From contig NZ_JABBGE010000011.1 in assembly GCF_012927245.1 (NCBI RefSeq), positions 186,001 to 250,000 of the forward strand: a stretch of 64,000 nt of DNA, given 5' to 3'. Below the pieces are notes generated by a model, which did not search any database, had not been told where the DNA came from, and saw only the letters and a program-made list of their open reading frames with translations. Made by a program: the position numbers and the translations under genes. This DNA comes from Streptomyces sp. R302 (GTDB lineage: Bacteria; Actinomycetota; Actinomycetes; Streptomycetales; Streptomycetaceae). Shown piece by piece: positions 52,176 to 60,297 of this stretch. How positions within the stretch are numbered: position 1 is the stretch's first letter; each line of letters begins with the position of its first letter.

Positions 52176-53918
52176 TCACTTCGCGCACACCTGCTTGTCC
52201 GCTGCTACTTCTCCCAGATCCTTCGGCGCCTTCGCCGGTCCGGTGATGGGCACCCCCGCACCCTTGAAGTCCGAGCCGAGGACGAGCGTCATCGGCTCGC
52301 GCTCCGCGGCGTCGGCGGTGCCCTGCTTGAGCGCCGTCGCGGGCAGGCCCATCATGTCCGCGAGGGCGCGGGCCTGATCGGCCTGGTTCGGCGCGTACTC
52401 CAGGGTCGTCTTCGCCGCCTTCTCGGGGGCGTTGCTCTTGTTGGTGGAGCGCGGGACGCCCTGTTCGTTCTGGAGCCAGTTGATGGTCGACTGGGCCGCG
52501 CCCTGGATGCCGCTGCCGTTGTAGACGTCGACGCGCACCTCGGCGGAGGGGGCCCGCTCGCCCTCCAGGAGCGCCGCCTGGGCCTTCGCCTGGGCGCTCT
52601 TGGCCTCCTGCTCCTTCTTCTTCACCTCGGTGAGCGAGGTGTCGCTCTGGAGCATCGCGAAGAGCTGCGGCGCCTTCGTCGGGTGCGGGACGACCGTCGC
52701 CTTGATCTTCTCGGCGGGGTTGTCGACGACCGGCAGCGTCGCGAAGGCGATGTTCTTGGCGTCGATGCCCGCGAGCTCGCCCGCCAGGTCCTGCAGCTTG
52801 GTGAGCGACCCTATTCCGGAGTCGACGGTGAGCGCCTTGGTGGCGGCGTCGGCGAGGTCGAAGAGCTTGCCCGGGTCGGTCAGCGTGTCGTCGGACTTCA
52901 TCTGACGGATCATCGAGCCGAGGAACTGCTGCTGGACCTTGATGCGGTCGAGGTCCGACTCGTTGCCGAAGCTGTGCCGGGTGCGGACGAAGGCGAGGGC
53001 CTGCTCGCCCTGGACGACGGAATCGCCGGCCGGCAACTTCAGGTGGGACTTCGGGTCGTCGATCGGCTTCTCGACGCAGACCTTCACACCGCCGACGGCG
53101 GTCGTCATCTCCTTGACGGCGTTGAAGTCGGCCATCATGAAGTGGTCGACCTCGACGCCGGTGAGCTCCTCCACGGTGCGCATGACGCAGCCGGGGTCGC
53201 GGCCGTTCTGCCCGAGGCTCACGTTGAAGCGGACGTCGGCCTCACCCGGGATCGTCTTGATCTCGTTGCCGTCCTTGACCTGGCACTCGGGGACGTTCGT
53301 CTTCAGGTCGCGCGGGATCGAGACCGCAGTGGCGTTCGACCGGTCCTTGGAGACGTGGAAGAGGATCGTGGTGTCGGCGTGGCCGGGGCTGTTCTTGTCG
53401 CCGTAGCCCGCGTTGCCCGCACCGGTCCGCTTGTCGGTGCCGATGAGCACGATGTTGAAGGCCTCGCCCTTGCGGAAGCCCGCGCTCTTGTTCTTGCCGA
53501 CGACCTCGACGACGTCGAGGTTGTTGTTGAGCCGGTTGTAGATCGCGTACGCGCCGACCGCGCCGCCGACCAGGACGAAGGCCATCGTGCCGCCGGTCCA
53601 CAGCAGGACCTTCTTCTTGCGGCTGGCGCCCTGCTTGCGCTTGCGGCGGCTCTGCGGGGGCACGCGGCGGCCGCCGCGGGACGTGCCGGTCCCGGGGGAG
53701 TCCTGCTCGGCGGGACGGCGTCGTCTCTGGCCGGGGACGGGAGTCTCGGCCGGGGCGGTTGACCGGGCCGGGGGGCGGGTACTGGAACCGGTGGTACCGG
53801 TGGGCGACTGCCCAGCGGAGTGGTCCAGTCGCAGTTCGTAGTTGCCCGTCTGCGGGTTGAGCACCCACTGGTCGGCGGGGTCGATCTCGTCCGCCCGTCC
53901 ACGGCTGTGCGCGTCCAC
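52176..53918 (-). CDS. LCP family protein 4, with LytR_C domain
   Basis: 580 residues from GTG 53918 (GGAGGACAGG upstream). Cytoplasmic part of ~105 residues with an acidic start (VDAHSRGRADEIDPADQWV) and basic cluster before the TM (about 112-132; LLWTGGTMAFVLVGGAVGAYA). LCP domain: NIVLIGTDKRTG, ATAVSIPRDLKTNVPEC, GCVMRTVEELTGVEVDHFMMADF, GEQALAFVRTRHSFGNESDLDRI. Helical Lys/Ala-rich stretch (EVKKKEQEAKSAQAKAQAAL), then LytR_C (VRVDVYNGSGIQGAAQSTINWL). The 248-bp upstream gap contains the promoter, not resolved. Confidence 0.92.
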   Translation of the reverse strand: MDAHSRGRADEIDPADQWVLNPQTGNYELRLDHSAGQSPTGTTGSSTRPPARSTAPAETPVPGQRRRRPAEQDSPGTGTSRGGRRVPPQSRRKRKQGASRKKKVLLWTGGTMAFVLVGGAVGAYAIYNRLNNNLDVVEVVGKNKSAGFRKGEAFNIVLIGTDKRTGAGNAGYGDKNSPGHADTTILFHVSKDRSNATAVSIPRDLKTNVPECQVKDGNEIKTIPGEADVRFNVSLGQNGRDPGCVMRTVEELTGVEVDHFMMADFNAVKEMTTAVGGVKVCVEKPIDDPKSHLKLPAGDSVVQGEQALAFVRTRHSFGNESDLDRIKVQQQFLGSMIRQMKSDDTLTDPGKLFDLADAATKALTVDSGIGSLTKLQDLAGELAGIDAKNIAFATLPVVDNPAEKIKATVVPHPTKAPQLFAMLQSDTSLTEVKKKEQEAKSAQAKAQAALLEGERAPSAEVRVDVYNGSGIQGAAQSTINWLQNEQGVPRSTNKSNAPEKAAKTTLEYAPNQADQARALADMMGLPATALKQGTADAAEREPMTLVLGSDFKGAGVPITGPAKAPKDLGEVAADKQVCAK

Positions 53919-54166
53919 GGTTCCTGTCCTCCGTCGGTGCCACGCGGGGCGCCTCCCCCTGTGGGCGCCACTCGGTCGTTCGATCCTTGGCTGAGTGCGA
54001 CCACACGGTCGGGGTGCACCGGATCGCGTCACACTATCCGCCCAGTTCAGCGCGGGGCGACGTCCGTGACAAATTCCACGCCCCTTACAAATGGGCAATC
54101 TGCTCAAACCACATCGGCCCCGGCCTCTCCCTTGGCTCCCGCTTTACCCAACGGCCCCGCACGCCG

Positions 54167-55462
54167 CTACGCACACACCCCTTCCGCGGCGTTCCGCCCC
54201 GTGAAGGTCGGCGTCGCGCTCGGCGCCGGTGTGCCCGCGTCGTCGGGCTTCCCGTCGGAGGATGCCTCCCCGGCCCCGTCCGGTTCCGCCTTCGTCACCA
54301 GGACCGGCTTGTCCTCGCGGAGTTGCCGGAAGAGCTCGCTCGCCGCGGGTTGCACCAGTTCGTCCCGGTTCGCGTTGTATGCGTATGGGCGCCGCGGCAC
54401 CGTGAGGAACTGCACCTTCTCCGTGGGGATCGACCGCATCGTCCGCGCCAGGTCGTACAGGTCCCGCAGCGAGTCGAGCCCCGGATCCGTCGTGATCGAC
54501 TTCGTCGCCGCGTCGAGCACCGGATACAGCTTCGCCGGGTTCAGCAGCACCCCGTTGCTCTGCACCTTGTTGACGAGCGCGCCCAGGAACATCTGCTGCC
54601 GGTCCATCCGTTCGGTGTCGCTGCCGTTCCCCAGCGACTTCCGGGCCCGGACGAAGCCGAGCGCCTGCTCCCCGTCCAGCGTCTGCCGGCCCGCCGGCAG
54701 CTTCAGCTTGGCGTCGGCGTCGTCCACCGGCTCCTTCAGGCAGACCTCGACGCCGTCCACCGCGTCGACCATCTTCTTGAAGCCCCGGAAGTCGATCACC
54801 ATGTGGTGGTCGACCCGGATCCCGGTCAGCTTCTCGACGGTACGGATCGTGCACGCCGTCCCGCCCCACTCGTACGCCCAGTTGAACTGCGCCAGCTGCT
54901 CCCGGGTCCGGCCGCCGCCCTCGGTCCTGGCGCAGCTGGGGATCGTCACCATCAGGTCGCGCGGGATCGACACGGCGGTCGCCCCCGACTCGTCGGCCGC
55001 CAGGTGCAGCAGGATGACCGTGTCCGAGCGCTGGGTGCCCCGGTCCTTCCCGTACTTCCGGTTCTCCTCGCCTGACCGGGTGTCCGAGCCGATCAGCAGG
55101 ATGTTCCGCGCGGCCGACACGACGGCCGACGGCCGCTCCTTCTCGTACCGCCGCAGCTCGTCCGCCGCGGTGGTGTCCGTGGTGATGTTGCCGTCGAGCT
55201 TCCGGTAGAACCACCACCCGGTCCCGGCCGCCGCGAGCAGCACGACGGAGACCCCGAGCGCCCCCCACCGCAGCCAGTGCCGCCGCGGGGCGGAGTCCGT
55301 CTCGGCGCCCGGCTCGGAGTCCGGTTCGGCGCTCGGTTCGGCGCTCGGCTCGGAGTCCGGTTCGGAGTCCGGTTCGGCGCTCGGCTCGGAGTCCGGTTCG
55401 GAGTCGGGTTCGGGCGCCGGTTCGGGGTCCGGTTCGGCGGGAGTGCCAGCGCGGTCCGTCAC
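54167..55462 (-). CDS. LCP family protein 5, with acidic EPDSEP repeat tail
   Basis: 431 residues from GTG 55462. The cytoplasmic N-terminus (9-53) is almost entirely EPDSEP/EPSAEP repeats, followed by TM about 64-86 and an LCP domain (ARNILLIGSDTRSGEENRKYG, ATAVSIPRDLMVTIPSCART, CTIRTVEKLTGIRVDHHMVIDFRGFKKMVDAVDGVEVC, GEQALGFVRARKSLGNGSDTERMDRQQMFL). No LytR_C. The repeats are the strongest negatively charged stretch among the five LCP proteins and could be a docking tail. Confidence 0.92.
   Translation of the reverse strand: MTDRAGTPAEPDPEPAPEPDSEPDSEPSAEPDSEPDSEPSAEPSAEPDSEPGAETDSAPRRHWLRWGALGVSVVLLAAAGTGWWFYRKLDGNITTDTTAADELRRYEKERPSAVVSAARNILLIGSDTRSGEENRKYGKDRGTQRSDTVILLHLAADESGATAVSIPRDLMVTIPSCARTEGGGRTREQLAQFNWAYEWGGTACTIRTVEKLTGIRVDHHMVIDFRGFKKMVDAVDGVEVCLKEPVDDADAKLKLPAGRQTLDGEQALGFVRARKSLGNGSDTERMDRQQMFLGALVNKVQSNGVLLNPAKLYPVLDAATKSITTDPGLDSLRDLYDLARTMRSIPTEKVQFLTVPRRPYAYNANRDELVQPAASELFRQLREDKPVLVTKAEPDGAGEASSDGKPDDAGTPAPSATPTFTGRNAAEGVCA
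55303..55438 (-). repeat. 12-bp coding repeat in LCP 5
   Basis: Imperfect 12-bp units (GGAGTCCGGTTC / GGCGCTCGGCTC on the + strand) encode DSEP and SAEP tetrapeptides. Higher-order blocks of DSEP-DSEP-SAEP recur, indicating duplication. Confidence 0.85.
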
Positions 55463-55657
55463 GTCGTCGTCCGTCCTTCGAGGCGGTCTCGGGCGCGTCG
55501 GGCGCCCGGCGGTCGCAGAAGGAGACGGCCGAACCCGACGCGGGGTTGTACGGAGGAGACGACTCCCCCCGGGCCGATCATGTACCGGACTCGCCGTACG
55601 GTCGCGGGTACGCGGCGCGTCGGTCGGCCGAACGGGTGCAACGGACGCGCGAACGCC

Positions 55658-55691
55658 ACGGGCCGGGCGCCCCTCGGAGCGCCCGGCCCGT
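55658..55691 (-). terminator. Terminator after the TIGR03089-like gene
   Basis: ACGGGCCGGGCGC (55658-55670) / GCGCCCGGCCCGT (55679-55691), perfect 13-bp stem, 16 bp downstream of the leftward stop. The remaining gap down to 55463 must hold the LCP 5 promoter. Confidence 0.85.
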
Positions 55692-55706
55692 TTCCGCGTA
55701 CGTCCG

Positions 55707-56459
55707 TCAGAGGGCCGTCGCCGTGACCCGCTCGCTCTCGATGCGCTTCTCCAGGGACTCCGGCGCCAGCTCGCCCAGGTGCCGGCACAGCACCACGGAG
55801 CCGCCCGCGGCCAGCGGCGCGTACAGCCCGGACGACAGCCCCTCCCAGGAGTCGTACGGCAGCCCGGACAGCAGCCGCGAGCCGGGGCCGAGCCCGAGGC
55901 CGGCGGCGTCGAGCCGGGCCTGTTCGACGAGCTCGACACCGCTGCGCTCCGTACCGTCGACGACGAGGGCGGGCGCGTCCGCGTCCACCGGCGCGTAGGG
56001 CGCGAACCGGTCGCCCTGGGACGGCACCTCGACCGCGTAGTCCGCGTATCCGGCGGGCGCGGACGGGAAGCGGCGCCCCAGCGGCGCCAGGGAGAGCGCG
56101 ATCCGCTCCCCGGAACAGGCCAGACCCGCCTCCAGCGTGTCCGGTCCCGCCACCACCAGATCGGCGGCCGCCGGGTCGCCGCCCAGCTCGGCCGCCACGC
56201 CGACGGACGAGCAGGCGAGCAGCCAGACGGCGGTCTGCCAGTGCGCGGGCAGCAGCAGGGCGAGCCGGTCGCCGGGCTCGGCGGACAGCTCGCCCTGGAG
56301 CAGATTGGCGGTCTTCGCCACCCAATTGGCGAAGGTGGCGACGGACAATTCCACCCGTTCACCGGTGGCGTCGTCGTAGTAGGTGACCAGAGGGCGGGCC
56401 GGGTCCGCGGCGAGCGCGGATCGCAGCAGGTCGGCGGGGGTGCGGTCGCTGGCGTTCAC
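55707..56459 (-). CDS. TIGR03089-family protein, truncated acyl-adenylate synthetase-like
   Basis: 250 residues. Reads like only the N-terminal lobe of an AMP-binding enzyme: PLVTYYDDATGERVELSVATFANWVAKTANLL ... GDRLALLLPAHWQTAVWLLACSSVGVAAELG. The phosphate-binding STG-type loop and the C-terminal catalytic lobe are absent. This matches the actinobacterial TIGR03089 family, whose function is unknown. GTG 56459 (NASDRTPADLLRSAL) is chosen; the longer frame is out of homology. Confidence 0.83.
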   Translation of the reverse strand: MNASDRTPADLLRSALAADPARPLVTYYDDATGERVELSVATFANWVAKTANLLQGELSAEPGDRLALLLPAHWQTAVWLLACSSVGVAAELGGDPAAADLVVAGPDTLEAGLACSGERIALSLAPLGRRFPSAPAGYADYAVEVPSQGDRFAPYAPVDADAPALVVDGTERSGVELVEQARLDAAGLGLGPGSRLLSGLPYDSWEGLSSGLYAPLAAGGSVVLCRHLGELAPESLEKRIESERVTATAL

Positions 56460-56585
56460 GCCGCACAGGGTACGCGGGCCGGCGCGCCGCCCTGGGCCGT
56501 ACCGGTGACGGTGTCCTCCGGTCGGACCGACGGGCCGTCCGCCGTCCGGCGCGCGCCGGACCCCCGCGCTGCCCACGATCGGGCC

Positions 56586-57962
56586 ATGCGTGCCTCACTC
56601 GCCTCCTCGATCGCCGTCGCCTGCGCGGCCGCGCTCGCCCTGCCGGTCACCCTCGCCGCCCCCGCGACGGCCACCGCGCGTCCGGCGGCGAACGCCCTGC
56701 CACCGGCCCAGGACGAGCTGCCGGGCTCCACCCAGTCGCTGCCGCTCCGTCCGCTGGGCGCCTCCGTCCGCACCTTCGGCACGGACCCGGGCGCCGCCAC
56801 CGAGCAGGGCCTCCCCCGACGGGACGTCAGACCCTTCTCCCTCGTCGGCGTGGTCTGGGACGATCCGGCCACCCCCCTCCACGGCACCGTCCAGGTCCGC
56901 ACCCGCGCCGCCGCCGACGGCGTCTGGTCGCCCTGGCAGGACGTGGAGACCCACAACGAGGAGCACGGGGCCGACCCCGGCACGGCCGAGGGCGCCACCC
57001 GCACCCTGCGCGGCTCCACCGCCCCCCTCTGGGTCGGCGACTCGGACGGCGTCGAGATCCGCGTACGGGCGGAGGCCGGAGCCGGTACGACTCCGCTCCC
57101 GGCCGGCCTCCGCCTGGAACTGGTCGACCCGGGCGAGGCCCCGGAGGCCCCGACCGGGGAGGCGGCCCCCGCCCCCCGCACCCGGGCGATGGCGCCGCCC
57201 GCCGTCCTCACGGCGGCGGAGGCCGCCGCGAGCGGCGTCAACAGCCGGCTGGCCCCCTACGGCGCGACCGCCATCCCGGCCGCCAACCCCGCCGAGGTCG
57301 AGGAAGCGGTGGAGCCCGCCGCCGCGGAGCCCGCGGCGGCGCAGAAGAAGCCGTACATCGGCCCCCGTCCCAAGATCATCACCCGGAAGGGCTGGGGCGC
57401 CGACGAGACGATCCGCGAGAAGGGCTTCGTCTACACCAAGACGATCAAGACGGCCTTCGTCCACCACAGCGCCACCGGCAACAACTACACCTGCGGCCAG
57501 GCCCCCTCCGTCCTGCGCAGTATCTACCGCTACCACGTGAAGAGCAGTGGATGGCGAGACTTCGGCTACAACTTCGCCGTCGACAAGTGCGGAAACATCT
57601 ACGAAGGCCGGGCCGGGGGAGTGGCGAAGCCGGTCCGCGGCGCGCACACCCTCGGCTTCAACACCGACAGCATGGGCGTCGCCGTCCTCGGCACCTTCAC
57701 CAGCACCAACCCGCCGGCCGCCGTGGTGACCGCCGTGGCCCGCCTGACGGCCTGGAAACTCGGGCTCCACGGCATCAATCCGAAGGGCACCCAGACCCTC
57801 GTCTCCGGCGGCGGGAACCGCTACAAGAAGGGCCAGAAGGTCAAGTTCCACACCATCGCCGGACACCGTGACGGATTCGCCACGGAGTGCCCCGGCGGAC
57901 GTCTCTACGGGAAGCTCGGAACCGCCCGCGCCTCCTCCGCGAAATACCAGGGAAGGAGCTGA
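56586..57962 (+). CDS. Secreted N-acetylmuramoyl-L-alanine amidase (PGRP/amidase_2 type)
   Basis: 458 residues. Signal peptide 1-30 (TATA), a beta-rich N-terminal region (about 60-185; SLVGVVWDDPATPLHGTVQVRTR), Ala/Pro-rich linker, and PGRP domain from about 258: PKIITRKGWGADE, FVHHSATGNNYTC (first Zn His), GWRDFGYNFAVDKCGNIYEGRAGG, HTLGFNTDSMGVAVLG and HTIAGHRDGFATECPG (second His and Cys ligand). It cleaves the stem peptide from muramic acid and suits this envelope region. Confidence 0.93.
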   Translation: MRASLASSIAVACAAALALPVTLAAPATATARPAANALPPAQDELPGSTQSLPLRPLGASVRTFGTDPGAATEQGLPRRDVRPFSLVGVVWDDPATPLHGTVQVRTRAAADGVWSPWQDVETHNEEHGADPGTAEGATRTLRGSTAPLWVGDSDGVEIRVRAEAGAGTTPLPAGLRLELVDPGEAPEAPTGEAAPAPRTRAMAPPAVLTAAEAAASGVNSRLAPYGATAIPAANPAEVEEAVEPAAAEPAAAQKKPYIGPRPKIITRKGWGADETIREKGFVYTKTIKTAFVHHSATGNNYTCGQAPSVLRSIYRYHVKSSGWRDFGYNFAVDKCGNIYEGRAGGVAKPVRGAHTLGFNTDSMGVAVLGTFTSTNPPAAVVTAVARLTAWKLGLHGINPKGTQTLVSGGGNRYKKGQKVKFHTIAGHRDGFATECPGGRLYGKLGTARASSAKYQGRS

Positions 57963-57994
57963 TGGGGGCAGGAAGGCAACCATCTGCATAAACT

Positions 57995-58004
57995 GACCGG
58001 TCAT
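57995..58004. promoter_or_regulatory. TGACCGGTCA palindrome before the nucleotidyltransferase gene
   Basis: Perfect 10-bp palindrome 62 bp before the GTG at 58067, in the A+T-richer part of a 104-bp gap. TetR-type operators have this look; no regulator is adjacent. Confidence 0.35.
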
Positions 58005-58066
58005 ATCGCACGGACGACCGAGACGGGCGCGCCGAACGGCCCCGAAGCAGGAAGCAGAGACGACAC

Positions 58067-59149
58067 GTGACAGAAGCGATCCTCCTGGTCGGGGGCAAGG
58101 GCACCCGGCTGCGACCGCTCACGGTCAACACGCCCAAGCCCATGGTCCCGGCGGCCGGCGTCCCCTTCCTGACGCACCAGCTGGCCCGGGCCAAGGCCGC
58201 CGGCGTCGAGCACATCGTGCTCGCCACCTCCTACCTCGCCGAGGTCTTCGAGCCGCACTTCGGTGACGGCTCCGACCTCGGCCTGAGCCTGGAGTACGTG
58301 ACCGAGGAGGAACCGCTCGGCACCGGCGGCGCGATACGCAACGTCGCCTCCCGCCTCCACTCGGGCCCCGACGACCCGGTCCTCATCTTCAACGGCGACA
58401 TCCTCACCGGCCTCGACATCCGCGCCCTGGTGGCCACCCACGCCGACTCCGGCGCGGACGTCTCCCTCCACCTCACGCGCGTCGAGGACCCGAGGGCCTT
58501 CGGCCTGGTCCCCACCGACGGCACGGGTCGCGTCACGGCCTTCCTGGAGAAGCCCCAGACCCCCGAGGAGATCGTCACCGACCAGATCAACGCCGGCGCG
58601 TACGTCTTCCGCCGCTCGGTCATCGACTCGATCCCCGCGGGCCGCCCGGTCTCCGTCGAGCGCGAGACCTTCCCGGAGCTCCTCGCCTCCGGAGCCCACC
58701 TCCAGGGCATGGTCGACTCCACGTACTGGCTGGACCTCGGCACCCCGCAGGCCTTCGTCCGCGGCTCCGCAGACCTGGTCCTCGGCCGCGCCCCCTCCCC
58801 GGCCGTCCCCGGCCGCTGCGGCGACCGCCTGGTCCTCCCCACCGCCCGCGTCGCCCCCGACGCCAAACTCACCGGCGGCACGGTGGTGGGCGCGAACGCG
58901 CAGGTGGGCGAAGGCGCCCGGGTCACCGGCTCCACCCTCCTCGCAGGCGCGATCGTCGAACCCGGCGCCGTCGTCACCGACTCCCTCATAGGCGCCGGCG
59001 CCCGCATCGGCGCCCGCTCCGTCCTCACGGGCGCGGTCATCGGCGACGGCGCCCACGTGGGCCCCGACAACGAACTCCGCGACGGCATCCGCATCTGGTG
59101 CGACGCCACCCTCCCCGCGGGCACGGTCCGCTTCAGCTCGGACCAGTAG
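58067..59149 (+). CDS. Mannose-1-phosphate guanylyltransferase-type nucleotidyltransferase
   Basis: 360 residues. N-terminal sugar-nucleotidyltransferase domain (LLVGGKGTRLRPLTVNTPKPMVPAAG, GTGGAIRNV, FNGDIL, INAGAYVF, LDLGTPQAF) and a C-terminal left-handed beta-helix (hexapeptide-like VVGANAQVGEGARVTGS). This GMPP-beta/ManB layout makes GDP-mannose for glycans and protein mannosylation. A glucose- or other NDP-sugar enzyme cannot be excluded. GTG start. Confidence 0.85.
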   Translation: MTEAILLVGGKGTRLRPLTVNTPKPMVPAAGVPFLTHQLARAKAAGVEHIVLATSYLAEVFEPHFGDGSDLGLSLEYVTEEEPLGTGGAIRNVASRLHSGPDDPVLIFNGDILTGLDIRALVATHADSGADVSLHLTRVEDPRAFGLVPTDGTGRVTAFLEKPQTPEEIVTDQINAGAYVFRRSVIDSIPAGRPVSVERETFPELLASGAHLQGMVDSTYWLDLGTPQAFVRGSADLVLGRAPSPAVPGRCGDRLVLPTARVAPDAKLTGGTVVGANAQVGEGARVTGSTLLAGAIVEPGAVVTDSLIGAGARIGARSVLTGAVIGDGAHVGPDNELRDGIRIWCDATLPAGTVRFSSDQ

Positions 59150-59179
59150 CAGGGAGGCCGTTCCGTTGTGGGCGCTCGC

Positions 59180-59278
59180 GCCGTTCCGTTGTGGGCATAC
59201 GTTCCGCTAGGGCGATGGGGGTCCCCCCTGCTCGAGCGAAGCCGAGAGCTTGGGGGAGGGTGGGCACAACGGAACGGC
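59180..59278 (+). repeat. Intergenic palindromic element, copy 3 (99 bp, with duplicated left arm)
   Basis: Outer arms GCCGTTCCGTTGTG (59180-59193) and CACAACGGAACGGC (59265-59278), 14-bp perfect. A second identical left arm lies at 59157-59170. Inside is a C6/G5 hairpin with a GAA loop (about 59223-59254), as in copy 1. After the right arm comes GGCACCC-TTCGC-GGGTGCC (59277-59295). Confidence 0.8.
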
Positions 59279-59345
59279 ACCCTTCGCGGGTGCCTCCGCA
59301 CCTGTCGCTTGAACCCGCACCCCCCGCACCCGCACCGCCCCCGGC

Positions 59346-59351
59346 TACGCT
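59346..59351 (+). promoter_or_regulatory. TANNNT -10 hexamer, putative leaderless start of the DNA glycosylase
   Basis: TACGCT ends 7 nt before the ATG at 59359; no Shine-Dalgarno sequence is present. Confidence 0.4.
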
Positions 59352-59358
59352 CATACGC

Positions 59359-60282
59359 ATGGCCGGCCGCTTCCTCCCGAAATCCGTCACGTCCAACGGC
59401 GGCCACGCCCTGGACCTGGGCCTCACCCTGGGCCCCCTCCGCAGAGGCCCGTACGACCCGACCTTCCAGGTCACACCGGACGGCTCCGTCTGGCGAGCCA
59501 CCCGCACCCCGGAAGGCCCAGGCACCCTCCGCGTACGCATGCACGGCGCCGAGGTCACGGCAGAGACCTGGGGCCCGGGCGCGGCCTGGCTGGACGAGAA
59601 CCTCCCCGCCCTCCTCGGCGCGGAGGACGACCCCACCCCCTTCGTCCCCCGCCACAGACTCCTCCTGGCCACCCACCGCCGCCGCCCCGGCCTCCGCCTC
59701 ACCCGCACCGGCCTGGTCCTGGAGTCCCTGATCCCGTCGGTCCTGGAGCAGAAGGTCACGACGACGGAGGCGTACGGCTCCTGGCGCCGCCTGGTCCGCC
59801 AGTACGGCGAACCCGCCCCGGGCCCCGCCCCCGAGGGCCTGCACGTGATGCCGGACGCCCGCACCTGGGCGAGGATCCCGTCCTGGGAGTGGCACCGCGC
59901 CAACGTCGACGGCAAGCGCGCCGCGACGATCGTCCGGGCCGCCCGCGTCGCCCCCCGCCTGGAGGAGGCGGCCCACATGCCGCCCCCGGAGGCCCGCAGG
60001 CGCCTGGAGCTGATCCCCGGCATCGGCCCGTGGACCTCCGCCGAGACGATCCAGCGCAGCAACGGCGCCCCCGACGAGGTCACCACCGGCGACCTCCACC
60101 TCCCCGGCATCGTCGGCTGGGCCCTGGCGGGCGACCGCGCCGCCGACGACGCGGCGATGCTGGAGCTCCTGGCCCCCTACGCGGGCCAGCGCCACCGCGC
60201 CGCCCGCCTCGTCCTGCTCAGCGGCCGCACCCCGCCCCGCCGGGCCCCCCGCCTGGCGCCCAGCGACATCACCCGCTACTGA
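59359..60282 (+). CDS. DNA-3-methyladenine glycosylase II family protein (AlkA-like)
   Basis: 307 residues, HhH-GPD superfamily. An N-terminal AlkA_N-like region is followed by the helix-hairpin-helix LELIPGIGPWTSAETIQ and the catalytic Asp in EVTTGDLHLPGIVGWAL, with LLAPYAGQRHRAARLVLL after it. It excises alkylated bases. No Fe-S cysteines, as expected for this class. Unusually it is expressed from a possible leaderless promoter just after a repeat element. Confidence 0.86.
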   Translation: MAGRFLPKSVTSNGGHALDLGLTLGPLRRGPYDPTFQVTPDGSVWRATRTPEGPGTLRVRMHGAEVTAETWGPGAAWLDENLPALLGAEDDPTPFVPRHRLLLATHRRRPGLRLTRTGLVLESLIPSVLEQKVTTTEAYGSWRRLVRQYGEPAPGPAPEGLHVMPDARTWARIPSWEWHRANVDGKRAATIVRAARVAPRLEEAAHMPPPEARRRLELIPGIGPWTSAETIQRSNGAPDEVTTGDLHLPGIVGWALAGDRAADDAAMLELLAPYAGQRHRAARLVLLSGRTPPRRAPRLAPSDITRY

Positions 60283-60297
60283 CACCGCCGGAGGGCG

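Noticed and set aside
57984-57991. TCTGCATA as a second RpiR operator
   Set aside because: Only one half-site; no inverted partner.
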